A DNA stretch of 32,006 nucleotides from Anaerolineae bacterium (GCA_023382675.1 JAHDWN010000017.1:1-32006); one strand, 5' to 3'. Shown: positions 14,455 to 23,036, counted from the first letter of the stretch. Made by a program: numbers and translations. Notes: a model not told the origin generated them from the letters alone.

Positions 14455-14809
14455 CACAGTCAGCGCCATCGCCACTCTCAACGGCAATCTGATACTGCCA
14501 GATGACACCATTCTCCATCTACCAATTATTGCGTTGGGCGAACTGTATGCGGGTGCCCAGCGATCAGCGCGAGCACATGAAAACGTTCGGCGTGCAGAAG
14601 TCCTGGCTGCACGTTATGCAATTCTTGTGTGCGATCACGATACCGCTCGGCAATATGGGCGCATCGTCGCGAGCCTGCGCAAGAAAGGCCGCCCGATTCC
14701 TCAGAACGATGTCTGGATCGCGGCGCTGGCTCTCCAGCACAATCTCGCCCTCCTGACTCGTGACGCACATTTCCAACACGTCGATGGTCTAGCGGTACAG
14801 GGATGGTGA
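14432..14809 (+). CDS. PIN-domain ribonuclease toxin (VapC-like)
   Basis: 125 residues, normal VapC size. PIN acidic residues are present: Asp8 in LILDTVSAI, Glu37 in ALGELYAGA, Asp93 in PIPQNDVWIAALA and Asp111 in LLTRDAHF. The usual LDTN has Val in place of Asn, which is tolerated in the family. VapC toxins are Mg-dependent RNases that cut tRNA or rRNA and are held by the antitoxin. The start lies inside the antitoxin gene (23-base overlap), so the two are translationally coupled. The pair sits directly behind the suf terminator, a spot where such modules often settle. Confidence 0.88.
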   Translation: MSQTLILDTVSAIATLNGNLILPDDTILHLPIIALGELYAGAQRSARAHENVRRAEVLAARYAILVCDHDTARQYGRIVASLRKKGRPIPQNDVWIAALALQHNLALLTRDAHFQHVDGLAVQGW

Positions 14810-14926
14810 CACCTATACCATTTCAGCAACCTGCCGTGTTTCTCCGCCCAGAACATTGAAGACACTGAAGTAAAATAGCCTGAATGCAGTTTTTTCCAGC
14901 GCCTTGAGTGCGCTTGATTTCGCCTG

Positions 14927-14948
14927 GCCGACGGGTTGACCCGTCGGC
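14927..14948. terminator. Perfect 9-bp hairpin in a convergent gap
   Basis: GCCGACGGG (14927-14935) and CCCGTCGGC (14940-14948) with a TTGA loop. It lies between the PIN toxin and the convergent DUF6544-like gene. There is no T-tract on either side, so a terminator role is uncertain. Confidence 0.4.
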
Positions 14949-14989
14949 GATCCAAAATGTTCCCTGCCCAACCATCTACACCGTGATCT

Positions 14990-15823
14990 CTAGCGCACAT
15001 CCCCGCCGAACTGCGCCAGCCGCGCCGACACGTCCACGTTATAGACCACCTGCTCGACCTCCCAGGTCGCCCACGGCGCATCGTCGTTCCACCACGTCTC
15101 CGAGAGCGCCGGCAGTTGTAGATCCCCCACCTGCGCCCAGGCCAGGACGCGGTTGCTCCAGCGCTCGCGCCTGCCCTGCTCGACATTGCCGTAGCGCATG
15201 GTCGTGATCGTCGAGAGCAGCCCGGTGTCCGGATCGAAGCCGACGGTGAAGGCTTCCATGTCATCGGCGTTCGGCAGGTACATGCGTGCTGTGGTCGCAT
15301 CGATAGCCTCCCAGCGCACACGCGGATCGTTGAAGACGATGGCGGGCACCCAGGCCAGCGTTTCCGACCAGTAGCCCTGGTTGGCGGCGGCATCCGTGAA
15401 CGGATCGTTCTCGACGCGCTCGCCCGGCAGATCGAGGATCGTCTGCCCATCCAGGTAGCGCTCAGTCACACGCAGCACCGGCAGCGTGAACCACGTCACC
15501 TGGAAGTCGTGATAGTGGCTCGTGCGCGCCGCGTCATAGTAGAGGCGCATCCGCGTCGGCAGCGCCAGCCCTTTGTTGATCAGCCGCCCGCGGCCAAACA
15601 CCTGCGCGCTGTGCACTTCGGGTATGGTCTCGCCGAAGAGCGTGCGCGCATAACGCAGCACCGGTTCAGGCAGATCGTCCGGCAGCGGCACACGATTGGG
15701 CGCAGCACCGGGCGGAACGGCGGGAAAGCTGGCGGCCTTGACCTGCAAGCCGAGCCAGCCAGCGGCGATCAGCAGGACGACAATCGACACAAGCGCAATG
15801 AGAATTCGGACGAGCATACGCAT
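14990..15823 (-). CDS. DUF6544-family-like membrane-anchored protein
   Basis: 277 residues from ATG 15823, chosen for GGAAAGG about 6 bases upstream; the TTG at 15838 is less likely. An N-terminal membrane anchor (residues 4-28) is followed by a soluble part outside the membrane. That part has DLPEPVLRYARTLFGE, then RMRLYYDAARTSHYHDFQVTWFTLP and repeated strand patterns such as TARMYLPNADDMEAFTVGFDP and DTGLLSTITTMRY. This layout is that of DUF6544 proteins, whose function is not known. It is the last gene of an operon headed by a TetR regulator and is separated from the middle gene by 46 bases. Confidence 0.75.
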   Translation of the reverse strand: MRMLVRILIALVSIVVLLIAAGWLGLQVKAASFPAVPPGAAPNRVPLPDDLPEPVLRYARTLFGETIPEVHSAQVFGRGRLINKGLALPTRMRLYYDAARTSHYHDFQVTWFTLPVLRVTERYLDGQTILDLPGERVENDPFTDAAANQGYWSETLAWVPAIVFNDPRVRWEAIDATTARMYLPNADDMEAFTVGFDPDTGLLSTITTMRYGNVEQGRRERWSNRVLAWAQVGDLQLPALSETWWNDDAPWATWEVEQVVYNVDVSARLAQFGGDVR

Positions 15824-15869
15824 TTCGCACCTTTCCAATCAGGCAATTGAGTTCATGGCGCAGACGGCT

Positions 15870-16268
15870 TTAGCCGGGTGAGATGAGGTTGGCAAGCTGA
15901 GGCCCGACGATCAGCAGCACGAGGATGGCGACATCGACGATGGCGCCGCGGAAGGCCGGTGCCCAATCGAGCGCGATCACGAACAGCGAGGCCACCGTCA
16001 CCGCGATCAGCAGCGGGCGCGCCCACTCCCGCCCGGAGACCAGCCCGAAACAGGCGGCGACAAAACCGATGGCGACGAGCAGCCAGATGACGCTGTACAG
16101 GCGCGTGCCCGCAGTGCCCAGGTTGAGCCGCCCGCCGAGAAACGTCGTCTTGTAGGTCAATTCAGGCACAGCGCGCAGCGGCCAGTAGGCGACGAAGCCC
16201 AGCAGGTGGATCAGACCGTGCAAGCCCAGGATGACGACGAGCACAAACGAAATCAGCGGCAGCATCAT
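15870..16268 (-). CDS. Small integral membrane protein, four predicted helices
   Basis: 132 residues, four hydrophobic segments near 3-28, 55-77, 86-105 and 108-128. The first contains LGLHGLIHLLGF, with two His that could matter for function; the third has ALDWAP. Similar small proteins are found beside TetR regulators in Chloroflexota and Actinobacteria, but I know no function. The start ATG overlaps the TetR stop by 4 bases (ATGA, 16265-16268), which shows tight coupling. AAGGAG lies 5-8 bases before the two possible ATG codons. Confidence 0.75.
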   Translation of the reverse strand: MMLPLISFVLVVILGLHGLIHLLGFVAYWPLRAVPELTYKTTFLGGRLNLGTAGTRLYSVIWLLVAIGFVAACFGLVSGREWARPLLIAVTVASLFVIALDWAPAFRGAIVDVAILVLLIVGPQLANLISPG

Positions 16269-16876
16269 GGTTCTCCTTGAGAGGCCACGGTGCCTCTCAC
16301 AAATAGATCGGCCAGCGACTCCAGCGTTTCAGCGCTCGGGATTACGGGCGCTGAGGCAGACCCCATCAGATTCGCAAACAAGACATAGGACGAGAACAGG
16401 CTGTCGAAGGCATTCGCCAGCACCAATGGATCGAAATCGGCGCGGATGACGCCCGCGGCAATCTGTTCGCGGAAGTAATCGGCAATCAGTGCGAGATTGC
16501 CGCCTGCGCCTGCCGCCAGCGACTCGCGCAGTTCCGGCACCGACTGCGCATCGCACAGCAGCAGGCGCAGGATTTCGAAATTCGCGGCCGTGTCCGCCAT
16601 TTCCAGCCGCGCCATCGTGCGGATGTCGGCCGCGTAGTCACCCGTCAACTGGTCGCGAAAGGTGGCGGCAAACCCGGCCTGATTGCCAGCGGCCACGCAG
16701 GCCGCCAGCAGATTCTGCTTGTTGCCGAAGTGCCGAAACAGCGTCACTTCGTTGACGCCCGCTCGCTCGGCAATCGCCCGCGTCGTCGCGCGGGTGTAGC
16801 CGATCTCGCCGAACAATTTGAGCGCGGCGTCGAGGATGCGCTGCCGAGTGTCGTCTGTTCCAGGATCGATGCTCAT
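16265..16876 (-). CDS. TetR-family transcriptional regulator
   Basis: 203 residues. The N-terminal helix-turn-helix is textbook TetR: RQRILDAALKLFGEIGYTRATTRAIAERAGVNEVTLFRHFGNKQNLL (about residues 12-58; Thr/Arg recognition helix around 35-45). The C-terminal ligand and dimer domain (60-200) is variable and gives no ligand clue. TetR regulators repress until a ligand binds. It heads a three-gene operon with a membrane protein and a DUF6544-like protein, and two 18-bp palindromes of one sequence type lie just upstream. It therefore probably represses its own operon. The ligand cannot be read from the sequence. Confidence 0.93.
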   Translation of the reverse strand: MSIDPGTDDTRQRILDAALKLFGEIGYTRATTRAIAERAGVNEVTLFRHFGNKQNLLAACVAAGNQAGFAATFRDQLTGDYAADIRTMARLEMADTAANFEILRLLLCDAQSVPELRESLAAGAGGNLALIADYFREQIAAGVIRADFDPLVLANAFDSLFSSYVLFANLMGSASAPVIPSAETLESLADLFVRGTVASQGEP

Positions 16877-16894
16877 GACTATCCCTCCACTGTA

Positions 16895-16912
16895 TGCAAG
16901 TGCTTACTTGCA
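16895..16912. promoter_or_regulatory. TetR operator 1 (predicted)
   Basis: TGCAAGTGCTTACTTGCA: 7-bp inverted arms TGCAAGT and ACTTGCA, 4 bases apart. It begins 19 bases upstream of the tetR start and shares its arms with operator 2. Confidence 0.7.
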
Positions 16913-16930
16913 CTATCAGCATAGGATAGA

Positions 16931-16966
16931 CACCCCATGCAAGCAAGTGATTACTTGCATGGGGTG
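16931..16966. promoter_or_regulatory. TetR operator 2 (predicted) within a longer inverted repeat
   Basis: The core GCAAGTGATTACTTGC (16943-16958) has the same arms as operator 1. It is nested in 13-bp perfect arms CACCCCATGCAAG (16931-16943) and CTTGCATGGGGTG (16954-16966). The two operator centres are 47 bases apart. Confidence 0.7.
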
Positions 16967-17151
16967 GGAGTGATCTTTGTCATATCCAGGAGAAGTGACG
17001 AGTAATGGGTAATGAGTGATGAGATTGGAGATGCGCATATGGGACACAATGCGGCAATTGTAGGGACGGGGCGCGCCCTGCCCGCGTACCGCCCTCGCCC
17101 GTCAATTTGACCGGTAAGGGCGATGAGAAACCGACATTGTTTGCTGCGCCT
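16967..17151. repeat. Gap with GAGTAATGAGTGATGAG-type tandem words
   Basis: 16994-17023 is an imperfect 8-9-base tandem series (GTGACGAGTAATGGGTAATG, GAGTGATGAG). Another part, 17086-17120, has nested short inverted arms (CGCCC/GGGCG and GTCA/TGAC). No gene is seen. Confidence 0.5.
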
Positions 17152-17535
17152 TTAATGGCCGTCAATCACCTTTTGCAGCGCCTCGATGAAGCTGGCCGTG
17201 CGCAGCGGCTTGGCGATCAGCGCGGCGAAACCGGCGCGCTCGGCATCGACAGCGACGCGGCTCGAATGGTGTGCGGTGATGGCAACAACCGGCAGATTCG
17301 CCCCGCCAGGCATGGCGCGGATCTTGTTGAGCAGGACCCAGCCATCGGGCCGGGGCATGGCGAGGTCGAGCAGGATCATCGTCGGCTCGACCGTTTGCAT
17401 GAGCTTATCGAATTCGGCTCCGTCGGCCGCGCAATAGACGGTCGCGCCCGCCTGCGTGAGCATGGCGTGGACAATCTGACGGCTGTCTGCCTCGTCGTCG
17501 ACGACGATCACTTTCCAGGTGTCAATGGGGGTCAT
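17152..17535 (-). CDS. Single-domain response regulator (receiver only)
   Basis: 127 residues, one CheY-like receiver and nothing else. Acid pocket VVDDE (11-15), phospho-acceptor Asp57 in LLDLAMP, Thr in AITAHH, and Lys in AKPLR. The start at 17535 is chosen for GAGAG 4-5 bases upstream; an ATG at 17550 is also in frame. No output domain is present, so it must act through protein contacts or pass phosphate on. It follows a second receiver and a kinase on the same strand, with a 24-base gap from the receiver before it, so all three are probably one operon. Confidence 0.9.
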   Translation of the reverse strand: MTPIDTWKVIVVDDEADSRQIVHAMLTQAGATVYCAADGAEFDKLMQTVEPTMILLDLAMPRPDGWVLLNKIRAMPGGANLPVVAITAHHSSRVAVDAERAGFAALIAKPLRTASFIEALQKVIDGH

Positions 17536-17559
17536 CAATCTCTCAACCATATTTCGCGC

Positions 17560-17979
17560 TCAACGCTTGCGCGTCTGAAACTGCTCGATTATCTTCTGGA
17601 TGCGCTGCGCTAACGTGCCGATTCGGTAAGGCTTGGTGATGTAGCCATCGAAGCCAGCATCCTGAACACGCACCTGCTCCGGCGGCATGACCAGCGCCGT
17701 CACAGCAATGATCGGCACGTCATCCAACGCTGGCCGCGCACGCAGGAGACGCTGAAGCTCCCACCCATCCATATCCGGCATCGAAAGATCGAGCAGAATC
17801 AGATTGGGTTGGAATGCATCCACGGCTTCCAGCCCTTTGCGACTGTCGTCCACACCTAGCGGATGCGCACCGTGAAGCTCCAGAAACGTGACCAACAGAT
17901 CGAGCGAATCTGGCTCATTCTCAACCACCAGGGCGCGCCAACTTTCGGGTGCGGCTGTAAGCTCCATAGATAAAGTCAT
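17560..17979 (-). CDS. Single-domain response regulator (receiver only)
   Basis: 139 residues with one receiver domain. Phospho-acceptor Asp64 is in LILLDLSMPDMDGW, the Thr in AVTALVMPPEQ and the Lys in ITKPYRI. The first acidic position differs from its relatives: VVENEPDS has Glu-Asn-Glu where a DD or ED pair is usual, which may weaken metal binding. A 12-residue N-terminal extension precedes the domain. The start ATG overlaps the kinase stop by 4 bases (ATGA at 17976-17979), so the two are coupled, and the partner kinase is very likely the 625-residue protein upstream. Confidence 0.9.
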   Translation of the reverse strand: MTLSMELTAAPESWRALVVENEPDSLDLLVTFLELHGAHPLGVDDSRKGLEAVDAFQPNLILLDLSMPDMDGWELQRLLRARPALDDVPIIAVTALVMPPEQVRVQDAGFDGYITKPYRIGTLAQRIQKIIEQFQTRKR

Positions 17980-19853
17980 TCTTCATGCAGTGGTTTTTTG
18001 GTCTCAAGATCAATAAGCTGCTTCAGCGGCAACCGGATCGTAAAAACGCTGCCTCGCCCCACTTCGCTCTCGACACTCACTTTGCCGTTCATGAGTAGAG
18101 CGAGTTTCTTGACAACTGCAAGTCCGAGACCGGTTCCGCCATGTTCACGCTGCGTTGAACCATCAACCTGCCGAAACTCGTCAAAGATGTATTCTAGCGC
18201 GTGTGCAGGGATGCCGACACCAGTATCCTTGACGTGGATCATCCAGGCTTCGTCGCCAGCACGCGCAAGCCGCACTTCGACCGACCCGGTTTCCGTGAAG
18301 CGGATGGCATTGCTGACAAGATTGGTCAAGATCTGTTCGAGGCGATGCTCATCGCCGATCAGCCGCTCCGGCAGGTCGGCATCCAGATAGGTCTTGAAGG
18401 TCAGCTTCTTCGCCTCAGCGATGGATTGCAGTTGTGATTGAATACGTTTGACCAATCCACTCGGCGAGAACGGTGCTTCGACAATTTCCAGCCGCCCCGC
18501 CTCGATCTTGGCGACATCGAGAATGTCGTTGATCAGCGCCAGCAGGCGTTCACTGTTGTTAAGGATGCGATTTATGTAGTCCACCTGCCGCTCGTTCAAT
18601 TCCCCGGTAACGCCGCCCATCATCAAATCCGAAAAACCGATGATGGCGTTCAGCGGCGTGCGCAGCTCATGAGACATGGTCGCCAGAAACTCGGTCTTCA
18701 GCCGGTTCGCTTCGGTCGCGGCTTTCTGCGCGCGTTCCAGGGCTTCGTTCGTCTTGATCAGCGTTTGGTTCTGGGCACGGATGCGCTCATTCGCGCGTTT
18801 CATGTCGGTGACATCATGGAGCACGATCACGCGACCGGTCAGATTGCCGCTGCGGTTATGCAGCGGCGAAATACGCATATCGTAAAAGCGCTGGTCGGCC
18901 AGCGTCTCGCCCAGCGAGATAACGTCCGAAGCTTCAGCGACGTTGGCGTACTTATCGGCCAGTCCCTCGTAGCTGCGCAGAACCAGGCGTGCGGGCTTGC
19001 CGATGATCGTATCTTTGCTCACGAGCGTGTCGTACTTTGAGCTGAGTGCCATGCGGGCAGCGGGATTAGCATCGACGATGCGCCCCTTGTTGTCGAGCAA
19101 CAGCATGGCATCGCTCATGCTCTCGATCACCAATTCACGGGCGACGGGCACGATGTCCATCAGCCGGTAGCGGAGCATGCTATAGGCGAAGGCCAGACCG
19201 CTGAGCGAAAACGCGACCGGCGTGAAATCGAACAACGGCAGCGGATTCAACTCGGTCACGTAGAGCAGATTTGCGATCCAGGGCGTGAACGCGCCAATGA
19301 GCATGGCGGCAAGCTGGCCGCGATAGATCTGTGGGGTGCGCCACAAACTCCGCAGCAGCAAAACTGTGGCCGTCAGAAGGACAACGTAAGCGTAGACCCA
19401 ATGTAGCCAGAAAGCCGGCCCTTTCTGCGTGATCATGATGGTGTAATCTGCTTCCGGTTGCAGGGTTACGCTCGTGTACAGGAGTGGGTGGTAGCGATTC
19501 GTGAGCGCAATCGTGATGATGATGACCGGCTCGACAAGCAGAAGCGTGAGATTGCGCTGCGTCAGCCACTTTTCGCGCCCGGTGTATTCGAGCACGAAGG
19601 CCAGCCAGCTCACGGGAATCAGGGTAATGGCGATGTATTGTATGCCCGCCAACAGCCGCTTGGATGCTTCGGCAGCGGCAGATATCTCGAAGTTGTAGGC
19701 AACGTTCCAGAGCATGATCAGGGCGAGAATTGCAACCAATGGGTAAACACCCGGGCCGGGTCGCCGCCGCCAGACAAGGAATGCAAGCCACGCGGAAATA
19801 CCCGCAGAGAGGATCAGGGGAATCGAATAGGGTGTGAGTGCGAGGGCTGGCAT
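17976..19853 (-). CDS. 7TM-PAS histidine kinase
   Basis: 625 residues. Seven hydrophobic segments (about 8-28, 34-54, 66-90, 100-120, 147-170, 181-200, 208-228) form a HisKA_7TM-type sensor region. A PAS domain follows (about 236-352: SMSDAMLLLDNKGRIVDANPAA, ending VIVLHDVTD). After a coiled coil comes HisKA with His395 in TMSHELRTPLNAIIGF, then HATPase_c with NLVSNAIRF (N box), VKDTGVGIP (G1) and GGTGLGLAVVKKL (G2). The ligand sensed by the 7TM part is unknown. It overlaps a receiver gene, and a second receiver follows. No clear ribosome site precedes ATG 19853. Confidence 0.94.
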   Translation of the reverse strand: MPALALTPYSIPLILSAGISAWLAFLVWRRRPGPGVYPLVAILALIMLWNVAYNFEISAAAEASKRLLAGIQYIAITLIPVSWLAFVLEYTGREKWLTQRNLTLLLVEPVIIITIALTNRYHPLLYTSVTLQPEADYTIMITQKGPAFWLHWVYAYVVLLTATVLLLRSLWRTPQIYRGQLAAMLIGAFTPWIANLLYVTELNPLPLFDFTPVAFSLSGLAFAYSMLRYRLMDIVPVARELVIESMSDAMLLLDNKGRIVDANPAARMALSSKYDTLVSKDTIIGKPARLVLRSYEGLADKYANVAEASDVISLGETLADQRFYDMRISPLHNRSGNLTGRVIVLHDVTDMKRANERIRAQNQTLIKTNEALERAQKAATEANRLKTEFLATMSHELRTPLNAIIGFSDLMMGGVTGELNERQVDYINRILNNSERLLALINDILDVAKIEAGRLEIVEAPFSPSGLVKRIQSQLQSIAEAKKLTFKTYLDADLPERLIGDEHRLEQILTNLVSNAIRFTETGSVEVRLARAGDEAWMIHVKDTGVGIPAHALEYIFDEFRQVDGSTQREHGGTGLGLAVVKKLALLMNGKVSVESEVGRGSVFTIRLPLKQLIDLETKKPLHEE

Positions 19854-20094
19854 GACATCACGGGTTTTTGAATTATATCTGCGTTGAGCATATCACCGAA
19901 TGGCGAACTGCGCCCTTGAAAGTCAGCGTCTTAGGTTGAAATTCACATTCTATGGTTGGCGACGATTGGATGGGCAGCCAATCGATAATCAGTCGCACCT
20001 TGCGAGGTGATTCGTTCCAGAGCGACGATGACACTGAACGCAGACGGCCAATCTTCACGCCAATTTTGCCCTACACACCCGGACACCCTCGTGC

Positions 20095-20100
20095 TATACT
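20095..20100 (+). promoter_or_regulatory. -10 element of the tRNA-His gene
   Basis: TATACT, 11 bases before the tRNA. The best -35 candidate, TACACA at 20072-20077, is 17 bases upstream and weak. The gap 19854-20094 otherwise holds nothing I recognise. Confidence 0.45.
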
Positions 20101-20111
20101 GGCACTTACCT

Positions 20112-20188
20112 GGTGGATGTAGCTCAATAGGCGGAGCAGCTGATTGTGGATCAGCAGGTTGAGGGTTCGAGCCCCTTCATCCACCCCA
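20112..20188 (+). tRNA. tRNA-His (anticodon GTG), CCA encoded
   Basis: The acceptor stem is GTGGATG/CATCCAC, with the extra G-1 at 20112 facing C73 at 20185, the identity mark of tRNA-His. The D arm is in GTAGCTCAATAGGCGGAGC. The anticodon stem is GCTGA/TCAGC around TTGTGGA, anticodon GTG. The T arm is GGTTCGAGCC. Unlike many bacterial tRNAs the 3' CCA is encoded (20186-20188). Confidence 0.96.
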
Positions 20189-20214
20189 CGCTACGATAAT
20201 GATAGACATGCCTG

Positions 20215-20242
20215 AAAAAGGACGCCCGCAAGCGTCTTTTTT
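20215..20242. terminator. Bidirectional terminator between tRNA-His and a histidine kinase
   Basis: AAAAAGGACGC (20215-20225) and GCGTCTTTTTT (20232-20242) form a stem with one G-T pair around a 6-base loop. The T run on the plus strand closes the tRNA transcript. The A run gives a T run on the minus strand, and the element overlaps the last bases of the minus-strand kinase gene. Confidence 0.8.
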
Positions 20243-21758
20243 AGTCCTCATCCATAAATTCCGAGTCCACGCTGGTATAGCCGGGCTGCTTGAGCGGCAG
20301 GCGGACGACAAACGTGGTTCCCCTGTCAGGCACGCTGTTAAAGTTGATCGTCCCGTGGTGCAAATCAATGACCATGCGGCAGTAGGCCAGGCCGACACCA
20401 GTGCCACTCAGATGCAAAGCGTTCTCCGCGCGCTCGAACATCTCGAAGACTCGCGCCTTGGCCGCCTCCGGGATACCGATGCCCTCATCCTTGACGTGGA
20501 TGACAGCATCAGCATCTTCCCAGTGTAATATCAGCGTCACCCGGCCACCGACAGGCGAATACTTGACCGCATTCGACATCAGGTTGTCCAGGACGCGCTT
20601 GATCAGGCGCATATCGCCTTCGATGATCTGCTTGTTATCAGGCACTTCACAGACGATGGGGTGGCGGTCGCCGATGATCCCCGTCCAATGATCGGACACG
20701 CGACAGCACAGGTCAGCCAGATCAAACGCGGTGATGACAGGCACCAGCTTGCCCAGACTCGCTTGATTGAGCGTGATCAAATCATCGACCAGATCGATCA
20801 GCGTCGTGATCTGAGTGTCAATCCGGTTGAGCGCATCGCGCACACGCGGCTTGTCAGTGGCGTGCCCCTGCTTGGCGATGATGTCGCGGTAGAGCTTGAT
20901 GGCGGTCAGCGGGGATTTGAACTCGTGTGCAACCATCGAGACGAGTTGATCGCGCAGGTCGGACATGCGAATCGCATCGGTCAGTTCGCTTTCGAGCAAT
21001 CGAGTGAGCAGCCGCTCTTCTTCCATATCCAGGCGCTCTTCAGCGTCGCGCATCACCCAGATAATCTTCTCCGGCACGCCTTGATCGTCGCGCAGGTACG
21101 ACACCGTCGTCAGCAGCGACAGATCTTCACCGGCCTTCGTCCGCACGAGCACGCTGTTGACCACGCGGCCATTCTTCGCCAACTGCCGCCACATGGCGCG
21201 GTAGATTTCGAAGTCGAAGTCCGGTGATTGCAGCGCGTCGATCTGGCTCCCAAGCATCTCTTCAGCGGAGAAGCCGAGCACAAATTCGCTCGCGGCCATC
21301 CAGTACAGGATCTGCCGGTCGAGATCGGTGATGATGATGGCGACCGGCAGCTGCTGCAAGATCTGGCGATCCAGCCGCAGGCGCTCTTCGGCGCGCCGTT
21401 GCAGCGTAATATCGGTCGCCATGACGAGCCGTGCCTTGTGATATTCGAACTCGACAGCGTGCGCGACGATCTCGACGTTGATCGGCGTGCCATCCTGCCT
21501 GAGATGAATCCATTCCGTCGCTTCATTCGTGGCTTGGGGTTCTTCCGGCTGGCGCGTTTCAGACACAGGTGTGCTTGCGTCTTCAGCCGGGCGCAAATCC
21601 CGTGGATTGAGCTTCAGGAAATCCTCGTGGCTGTAGCCATAGAGTTTGATCGCAGCCTCATTCACATCCAGGATGTGCATCGACTCCGGATCATAAATCC
21701 ACATTGGCGTCGGGTGGCTCACGAACAACATCCGATAACTCATCTCGTTGCGCTGCAT
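20241..21758 (-). CDS. PAS-PAS histidine kinase (soluble)
   Basis: 505 residues, no membrane helix. PAS1 (about 7-118: LFVSHPTPMWIYDPESMHIL, RQDGTPINVEI, ATDITL) and PAS2 (about 127-240: LPVAIIITDLDRQILYWMAAS, DLSLLTTVSYLRDD). HisKA has His278 in MVAHEFKSPLTAIKLY, and HATPase_c has NLMSNAVKYSP, DEGIGIP and GTGVGLAYCRMV. The H box EFKSPL differs from the ELRTPL of the other two kinases, so it belongs to a different kinase subgroup. AAGGA lies about 7 bases before ATG 21758. No receiver is adjacent; it may feed the stand-alone receivers nearby. Signal unknown. Confidence 0.93.
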   Translation of the reverse strand: MQRNEMSYRMLFVSHPTPMWIYDPESMHILDVNEAAIKLYGYSHEDFLKLNPRDLRPAEDASTPVSETRQPEEPQATNEATEWIHLRQDGTPINVEIVAHAVEFEYHKARLVMATDITLQRRAEERLRLDRQILQQLPVAIIITDLDRQILYWMAASEFVLGFSAEEMLGSQIDALQSPDFDFEIYRAMWRQLAKNGRVVNSVLVRTKAGEDLSLLTTVSYLRDDQGVPEKIIWVMRDAEERLDMEEERLLTRLLESELTDAIRMSDLRDQLVSMVAHEFKSPLTAIKLYRDIIAKQGHATDKPRVRDALNRIDTQITTLIDLVDDLITLNQASLGKLVPVITAFDLADLCCRVSDHWTGIIGDRHPIVCEVPDNKQIIEGDMRLIKRVLDNLMSNAVKYSPVGGRVTLILHWEDADAVIHVKDEGIGIPEAAKARVFEMFERAENALHLSGTGVGLAYCRMVIDLHHGTINFNSVPDRGTTFVVRLPLKQPGYTSVDSEFMDED

Positions 21759-21951
21759 TCACTATCCTTGGCAGTTAGGCGTCGTGGTGGCTCAATGCCG
21801 AATACGGGTCTCGCACTAAATCATAAAATGACTATTACATCAGCTTCCATTGTCGCAAACAAAAGATTGCGTAGCCAAAAAGGAATCGCGCTCAAAAAGA
21901 CCAATCTTCCCCATCAAACGTTAATGCTGCATATATTATCATTGAAGCTCC

Positions 21952-21978
21952 TTGCCGCGCATCCTCATTCCGTATAAT
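21952..21978 (+). promoter_or_regulatory. Promoter of the aldo/keto reductase (candidate)
   Basis: TTGCCG at 21952-21957 and TATAAT at 21973-21978, only 15 bases apart. The -10 is a perfect consensus. The gap 21759-22022 shows nothing else. Confidence 0.45.
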
Positions 21979-22022
21979 CTCTCCTCGAAATGCACGGAGT
22001 TTACGTCAGGAGAAGAACAAGC

Positions 22023-23006
22023 ATGGAGTACCGCGCGTTTGGACGCACTGGCTGGCAAGTATCAACGATCAGTCTGGGTGCATGGGCAATTGGTTCGGCG
22101 TGGGGGGCCGTCGACGACACCGAGTCACTGGCAGCCATGCACCGCGCGCTCGACCTGGGCGTCAACCTGATCGATACGGCGGATGTCTATGGCGATGGAC
22201 ACAGTGAGCGGATGATCGCACGCCTGCGCAAAGAGCGCAGCGATCCATTCTATGTCATTACCAAAGCTGGGCGGCGGCTTCCACAGCAGGTCGTTGACGG
22301 CTATACACGCGAAAACCTTACGGCCTGGATCGAGCGCAGCCTGCACAACCTCGACACCGACTGTCTGGATTTAGTTCAACTGCATTGTCCACCGACGGAA
22401 CTCTATTACCATCAGGAAGTGTTCGCCATCTTAGACGATCTCGTGCAGGCAGGCAAGATTCGGTTTTACGGTGTCAGCGTCGAAAAGGTCGAGGAAGCGC
22501 TGAAAGCCATCGAGTATCCGAACGTGCAGTCGGTGCAGATCATCTTCAATATGTTCCGCCACCGCCCTGCCGAGCTTTTCTTCGAGCAGGCACAGAAGCG
22601 CAAGGTCGGCATCCTGGCGCGCGTGCCCTTGGCGAGCGGGATGCTGACCGGCAAGCTGACGCCGACAAGTACGTTCGCAAGTGACGATCACCGCAGCTTC
22701 AACCGCCATGGCGAGTCCTTCGACATGGGCGAAACGTTCAGCGGTGTCGATTACGAGACAGGGCTGACAGCGGTCGAAGCGATCAAGGCGCTCGTGCCGG
22801 AGGGCGTGACACTGGCGCAGTTCGCGCTGCGCTGGATTCTGATGTTCCCGGCGGTGTCGTGCGCCATTCCCGGCGCGAAACGTCCGTCACAGGTGCAAGA
22901 CAACTGCGACGCGGCGGATTTGCCCCCGCTGACCGCCGAGCAGATGGACACCATCCAGCGCATCTACGACCAGTACATTCGCGGCCAGGTACACCAGCGC
23001 TGGTAG
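22023..23006 (+). CDS. Aldo/keto reductase
   Basis: 327 residues. A typical AKR TIM barrel using NADPH to reduce carbonyls. The catalytic tetrad is visible: Asp51 and Tyr56 in DTADVYGDG, Lys81 in ITKAG and His121 in QLHCP. The cofactor end has QFALRWILMFPAVSCAIPGAK. The start is taken at 22023, with AGGAGAA at about 22009-22015; an ATG at 21990 would add 11 poorly placed residues. The sequence opening MEYRAFGRTGWQVSTISLGAWAIGS is the common one of the bacterial Tas/YdjG-type subfamily. The substrate cannot be told. It stands alone behind its own promoter and faces a convergent gene. Confidence 0.93.
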   Translation: MEYRAFGRTGWQVSTISLGAWAIGSAWGAVDDTESLAAMHRALDLGVNLIDTADVYGDGHSERMIARLRKERSDPFYVITKAGRRLPQQVVDGYTRENLTAWIERSLHNLDTDCLDLVQLHCPPTELYYHQEVFAILDDLVQAGKIRFYGVSVEKVEEALKAIEYPNVQSVQIIFNMFRHRPAELFFEQAQKRKVGILARVPLASGMLTGKLTPTSTFASDDHRSFNRHGESFDMGETFSGVDYETGLTAVEAIKALVPEGVTLAQFALRWILMFPAVSCAIPGAKRPSQVQDNCDAADLPPLTAEQMDTIQRIYDQYIRGQVHQRW

Positions 23007-23036
23007 AATGCCTCGCGAACTGTAGGTGTTTATCTG

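Noticed and set aside
19873-20058. Small minus-strand frame of 61 residues upstream of the 7TM kinase
   Set aside because: No family features, no ribosome site, and it lies in a promoter-bearing gap before tRNA-His.
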